Shown here: positions 59,314 to 62,835 of the stretch, one piece after another
How the letters are laid out: every line of letters starts with the position of its first letter
Position numbering within the stretch: the stretch's first letter is position 1
The notes under the pieces: model-generated
The model's database searches: none
What the model was told of the DNA's origin: nothing
What the model saw: only the letters and a program-made list of their open reading frames with translations
NCBI GenBank assembly: GCA_958369755.1
Contig: CATXJC010000004.1
Span: forward strand, 1-62,835
Length of the DNA stretch: 62,835 nucleotides
Origin: an uncultured Prevotella sp.
GTDB taxonomy: Bacteria > Bacteroidota > Bacteroidia > Bacteroidales > Bacteroidaceae
Direction of reading: 5' to 3'
Program-made: the position numbers and the translations under genes

Positions 59314-61134
59314 TTACATTCTTTCAGGAACCTCGATGCCGAGCAGAGCCATACCGTTCTTCAGAATCTTGGCAACATTGGCTGCAAGAACCAGGCGGGT
59401 AATCTTCTCTGCCTCGCTCTCAGCATTCAGGATGCTGTAGTCGTGATAGAACTGGTTGAACTCCTTGGTCAGCTCGTAGCAGTAGTTGGCAATGCCACCA
59501 GGGTTGTAGTTGTTGCCGGCATCGGCTACGGCTACTGCGAAGTCGTTCATCTTCTGGATGAGGTCAATCTCCTTCTCGTTGATTGGAGCATCTGCGCCCA
59601 ATTCTGCAGGAATCTCGATGCCCTCGGCTGCTGCCTTGCGCATGATGCTGCGGATACGAGCATAGGTGTACTGGATGAAAGGACCTGTGTTACCATTGAA
59701 GTCGATACTCTCCTCTGGGTTGAAGAGCATATTCTTGCGGGCATCTACCTTGAGGATGAAGTACTTCAACGCTCCGAGACCCACGATGCGTGAAATCTCC
59801 TGGCGCTCTTCCTCGCTCATGTCCTTGAACTTGCCAAGCTCATCGCTTGTCTGGCGAGCATCCTTGATCATCTCTGCCATCAGGTCATCTGCATCTACTA
59901 CGGTTCCCTCGCGGCTCTTCATCTTTCCGTTAGGCAACTCTACCATTCCGTAAGAGAAGTGAACCAAGTCCTTACCCCACTTGAAACCGAGACGGTCGAG
60001 CAGGATAGAGAGTACCTGGAAGTGGTAGTTCTGCTCGTTACCTACTACGTAGATCATCTTGTCGATAGGGAAATCCTTGAAACGGAGGTCGGCAGTACCG
60101 ATGTCCTGAGTCATATAAACAGAGGTGCCGTCTGAACGGAGCAGGAGCTTCTGGTCGAGGCCCTCGTTGGTGAGATCAGCCCAGACAGAGTTATCATCCT
60201 TGCGGAAGAAGAGACCCTTCTCCAATCCTTCCTCTACCTTCTTCTTACCCTCGAGGTAAGTATTTGACTCATAATATATCTTGTCGAAACTTACACCCAT
60301 CATCTTGTAAGTCTCATCGAAGCCAGCGTAAACCCAGTTGTTCATCTTCTGCCAAAGTGCACGAACCTCAGGGTCGTTGTTCTCCCACTTTACGAGCATC
60401 TCGTGAGCCTCCTTGATCAGCGGAGCCTCTACTTTAGCTTTCTCTGTGGCAGCTTCTTCGTCCATGCCCTCCTTCATGTACTGAGCCTTGAGCTCTGCGA
60501 TTTCCTCACGATAGTGCTTGTCGAAGGCTACATAGTAGTCGCCGATGAGGTGGTCGCCCTTCTTGCCGGAAGTTTCAGGAGTTTCGCCATTGCCCCACTT
60601 GAGCCAAGCGAGCATAGACTTACAGATGTGGATACCACGGTCGTTAACGATGTTTGTCTTGATTACCTTGTTGCCGTTAGCCTCCATAATCTGGGCCAAT
60701 GACCAACCGAGCAGGTTGTTGCGCACGTGACCGAGGTGGAGAGGCTTGTTGGTGTTAGGAGAAGAGTACTCGATCATGACGAGCGGGCTATTCTCAGTAA
60801 CAGGCTTCTCGCCGAACTTAGGGTCAGCGTTGATGGTGTTCAAGAGTCCTACCCAAGCGGCAGGAGCGATAGAAAGGTTGAGGAAACCCTTAACCACGTT
60901 GAAGTCTGCGATAACGTTAGCGCAGTTCTCCTTCAGGTAGTCACCAATCTCGAGTGCAGTTCTCTCAGGAGTCTTCTTCGACATTTTGAGGAATGGGAAT
61001 ACGACGAGGGTAAGGTTACCTTCGAAATTACTCTTGGTCTTCTGCAGGGCTACCATCTTTTCAGGTACGTCCTGACCATAAAGCTCCTTCACCGCCGCGA
61101 TGACAGAGCTGATGATTTCGTTTTCTATCTTCAT
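59314..61134 (-). CDS. argS: Arginyl-tRNA synthetase
   Basis: Class I synthetase of 606 residues. N-terminal Add1 domain, HIGH equivalent LHLGHVRNNLLGW (about 133-145), KMSKS equivalent KMKSREGTVVDADDL (about 408-422), and the C-terminal DALR anticodon-binding domain with YARIRSIMRKAAAEG and NYCYELTKEFNQFYHDYSI. Standard length for Bacteroidales. It is driven by a full promoter at 61228-61259, about 93 bp upstream. Confidence 0.97.
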   Translation of the reverse strand: MKIENEIISSVIAAVKELYGQDVPEKMVALQKTKSNFEGNLTLVVFPFLKMSKKTPERTALEIGDYLKENCANVIADFNVVKGFLNLSIAPAAWVGLLNTINADPKFGEKPVTENSPLVMIEYSSPNTNKPLHLGHVRNNLLGWSLAQIMEANGNKVIKTNIVNDRGIHICKSMLAWLKWGNGETPETSGKKGDHLIGDYYVAFDKHYREEIAELKAQYMKEGMDEEAATEKAKVEAPLIKEAHEMLVKWENNDPEVRALWQKMNNWVYAGFDETYKMMGVSFDKIYYESNTYLEGKKKVEEGLEKGLFFRKDDNSVWADLTNEGLDQKLLLRSDGTSVYMTQDIGTADLRFKDFPIDKMIYVVGNEQNYHFQVLSILLDRLGFKWGKDLVHFSYGMVELPNGKMKSREGTVVDADDLMAEMIKDARQTSDELGKFKDMSEEERQEISRIVGLGALKYFILKVDARKNMLFNPEESIDFNGNTGPFIQYTYARIRSIMRKAAAEGIEIPAELGADAPINEKEIDLIQKMNDFAVAVADAGNNYNPGGIANYCYELTKEFNQFYHDYSILNAESEAEKITRLVLAANVAKILKNGMALLGIEVPERM

Positions 61135-61227
61135 TATCTTTATATCTTTTTTTTACCGGTAAAAAATCTATTTATTTATATCTTGTCGATGAGGGGAAAA
61201 TAGTTACCCTTATCGCTTAATCGGCTG

Positions 61228-61259
61228 CAAATTTACAAATAATAATTGGATTGTGCAAA
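61228..61259 (-). promoter_or_regulatory. Consensus promoter of argS
   Basis: Minus strand TTTG (61259-61256), 20-bp spacer, TAAATTTG (61235-61228), followed by GCAGCC. Confidence 0.88.
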
Positions 61260-61328
61260 GAAAACGACTTGTTTCTTTGCACAATACATAAAAATATCTC
61301 ATCTGCGTAGGCTCTTGCTTGGTATCTC

Positions 61329-61520
61329 TTAACCTTCGAGGATGATGTCTGCCACGTCCTGAGGTGTATTCCAGAGGATACCATCTTGCAGCTCATCGTC
61401 GGTAAATCCATTGAGAGCCTCGGTAGCTTCCTTCTCGCTGAGCGCAGGAGTACCGTCTTCGTTCTTAGCATCGAGCAGTGCCTGTAAGATGGCAGCTCTG
61501 TATTCTTCTATTGTCATCAT
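61329..61520 (-). CDS. Small conserved-looking acidic protein
   Basis: 63 residues, MMTIEEYRAAILQALLDAKN then ALSEKEATEALNGFTDDELQ and a DVADIILEG end. Strongly acidic, predicted all-helical, no signal or TM. It lies between argS and the alpha/beta hydrolase with its own -7-like box (TATTTTTG on the minus strand, 61622-61615). I do not recognise the family. The helical, Leu-rich outline fits a small binding protein, but nothing more can be said. Confidence 0.65.
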   Translation of the reverse strand: MMTIEEYRAAILQALLDAKNEDGTPALSEKEATEALNGFTDDELQDGILWNTPQDVADIILEG

Positions 61521-61665
61521 TCGTTTTGTTGTAAAGTTTAATGTGTTATTTTATATTTTCTGTTATAACTTACTTAATGATTTATCTAATAATGCTTTTG
61601 CCGTAATGACAATGCAAAAATAAACAATTATCCACAAATAGCCATAATTATTTTGCTAAAAAAAT

Positions 61666-61714
61666 AAAAAGCCCTCAACATATAGTGGATTGTACTATAT
61701 GTTAAGGACTTTTA
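61666..61714 (-). terminator. Hairpin downstream of the alpha/beta hydrolase
   Basis: 10-bp perfect core AACATATAGT (61677-61686) and complement (61694-61703) with a 7-nt loop. Flanking AAAAAG and CTTTTA extend it with mismatches; on the minus strand it ends in a U tract. Confidence 0.75.
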
Positions 61715-61738
61715 TGCTATTGCTAGTAAATGGATGTT

Positions 61739-62620
61739 TTACTTCAAAACTTTAGCCAAGAAATCGCTGGCGATATGAGCGGCTTGCTCTTCCTGACCGC
61801 CGAATCCGTGGTCGGCATCGGTCATCAAGTGCCATTCGCTCTTCTTGTTCAGATAGTGGAAACGCTGACCATAGGTGTAAGGCACTACTCGGTCGGCATC
61901 GCCATGCAGGATGCACTCGGCTCCGTGGTAGTTCTTGGCCGTCTCGTAGATAGGCAGAGTGGTGGCTGTGCGGATATAGTTGCCACCCAGGGCCTTGCCG
62001 TCCCACATCTCTATCTTGGCTGGAGGATTCTTGGGGTCGTACATCTTGCCGAATGTATTGCCACGCAGGGCATCGTCACGGAGCACGGCGGCAGGGGCAA
62101 GGAGCACCACGGCTTGTATCTTCTTGATATCCTTGTCAGCTTGTGCGACTAGCTGTCCGCTGGTCATGGCTGTAACCACGCCACCTTGTGAGTGGCCGCC
62201 CATCGCAATCTTGCTCACCCAAGGCAGCGAGGAGGCATAGCGCAAGATGCACTTGGCATCTTCTATCTCATTCAGTACGGTCATATCCTCAAATTTTCCC
62301 TCGCTTTTGCCATGGCCATTGAAGTCGAATCTGATCACGGCAATGCCTTTCTTGTTGAGGCTGTCTACGAGGCAGTCGAAGAGTTTTCCCTCCTTATTGC
62401 CGCCAAATCCATGGCAGAGCACGAGGAGCGGAGTCTTCTTGCCTGCCTTCGCTTTGGCCTTTGCTTGGCTTCCGTTGTCATTGGCTGCATCATTGTCTGG
62501 ACGCTGGATGACTACATCGAGTTTGCCATGGTCGCCCTGCACGGTGGTATGCTCGGTTGAGGCTACTGCGCCGAGTGAGAACAGGGCGCAAGCGGTAAAG
62601 ATAATTGTTTTTAGATTCTT
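61739..62620 (-). CDS. Exported alpha/beta hydrolase
   Basis: 293 residues with a signal peptide (cleavage near GAVAS, about residue 20). Catalytic triad candidates: Ser in MGGHSQGGVVT, Asp in HGDADRVVPY and His in DADHGFGGQE. The oxyanion loop is CHGFGGNKEGK. It resembles Bacteroidales esterase/cinnamoyl-esterase-like hydrolases that can act on plant phenolic esters, but the substrate is unproven. I start at MKNLKTIIF (62620); the frame is open to 62662, across the -7 box. Confidence 0.9.
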   Translation of the reverse strand, partial: KNLKTIIFTACALFSLGAVASTEHTTVQGDHGKLDVVIQRPDNDAANDNGSQAKAKAKAGKKTPLLVLCHGFGGNKEGKLFDCLVDSLNKKGIAVIRFDFNGHGKSEGKFEDMTVLNEIEDAKCILRYASSLPWVSKIAMGGHSQGGVVTAMTSGQLVAQADKDIKKIQAVVLLAPAAVLRDDALRGNTFGKMYDPKNPPAKIEMWDGKALGGNYIRTATTLPIYETAKNYHGAECILHGDADRVVPYTYGQRFHYLNKKSEWHLMTDADHGFGGQEEQAAHIASDFLAKVLK

Positions 62621-62659
62621 CATATTGTATGTTATTATTTTATTTGTAAGTTTCGCTTG

Positions 62660-62691
62660 CAAAAGTACATAAAAGCCTTGAAACCACCAAA
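62660..62691 (-). promoter_or_regulatory. Consensus promoter of the alpha/beta hydrolase
   Basis: Minus strand TTTG (62691-62688), 20-bp spacer, TACTTTTG (62667-62660). It supports the start at 62620 rather than 62662. Confidence 0.85.
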
Positions 62692-62722
62692 AGTTTTTGT
62701 TTCATCTTCTTTATTATATATT

Positions 62723-62835
62723 TCATTCCATCCGGAATGTTACATGATAGCCTGCCACATTGTGCTCGGCAAGGGAGAGATTGATGGATTGCATCATCAG
62801 CATCTGGCGGGAGATGGAGAGGCCGATGCCCGAAC
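62723..62835 (-). CDS. Histidine kinase, C-terminal fragment (runs off window)
   Basis: The last 36 codons of a gene continuing past the window edge, stop TGA at 62725-62723. They read SGIGLSISRQMLMMQSINLS and end VAGYHVTFRME. SGIGLSISRQ is the G2 box of the HATPase_c domain, the ATP lid of sensor kinases. The end is short after the G2 box. The partner regulator is not visible. Confidence 0.8.
   Translation of the reverse strand, partial: SGIGLSISRQMLMMQSINLSLAEHNVAGYHVTFRME

Overview
The window looks like a chromosomal segment of a Bacteroidales gut or oral bacterium, most probably Prevotella/Segatella (copri-like). The evidence is the promoter grammar (TTTG, 19-20 bp, TAnnTTTG), families typical of the group (DUF6242, DUF6089, fimbrillins, FimB/Mfa2, DUF4249, BspA-type leucine-rich repeats, fused SecDF, FecR with an ECF sigma factor) and the overall protein similarity recalled from that genus. 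Species is inferred, not tested. No phage, plasmid, CRISPR array or transposase gene is visible.

Layout. 1-9.9 kb (+): a DUF6242 lipoprotein, a DUF6089 membrane protein, then an envelope operon of uppS, bamA, three skp/ompH paralogues, murI, rbfA and a LolC/E-type permease, closed by a bidirectional terminator. 10-11.1 kb (-): aroQ and an O-methyltransferase. 11.2-17.4 kb (+): xerD, metK, a DUF4271 membrane protein, hemD, rnpA, yidD, tyrS. 17.4-23.7 kb (+): tRNA-Gln, then an ECF sigma / TonB receptor / DUF4249 / beta-barrel / FecR signalling locus in which the barrel gene is interrupted by an in-frame TAG. 23.8-31.7 kb: HU, rhomboid protease, two EEP-fold hydrolases, secDF, tRNA-Arg, fabI.

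31.7-39.1 kb is an accessory adhesion locus. It holds a membrane-anchored AraC-type regulator split by a run of eight G, then 21-22 bp direct repeats overlapping a -7 box that lacks a -33 element, then an operon for an OmpA-like protein, a FimB/Mfa2 lipoprotein and three fimbrillins (the last fused to leucine-rich repeats). I read this as a candidate phase-variable fimbrial switch and consider it the best candidate for a new system here. 39.1-41.1 kb is a small module around a DUF4143 ATPase. Its promoter and leader carry four 17-bp repeats in exact 33-bp register, and an orphan antisense promoter lies downstream.

41.1-51.9 kb: a porin-like protein (+), then on the minus strand metG, comM/yifB, a DUF4369 protein, tRNA-Leu, tRNA-Gly, a Cys-motif lipoprotein, argH, an SRPBCC protein, pyrE, comF and recX. 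51.9-58.6 kb: prmC, ribD, a 52-residue ORF and a GH2 beta-galactosidase, with three large nested palindromic elements. One of these holds a ten-copy 17-bp tandem array; the other two bracket the beta-galactosidase. 58.6-62.8 kb (-): an RNase H family protein, argS, a 63-residue protein, an alpha/beta hydrolase and the C-terminal end of a histidine kinase that runs off the window.
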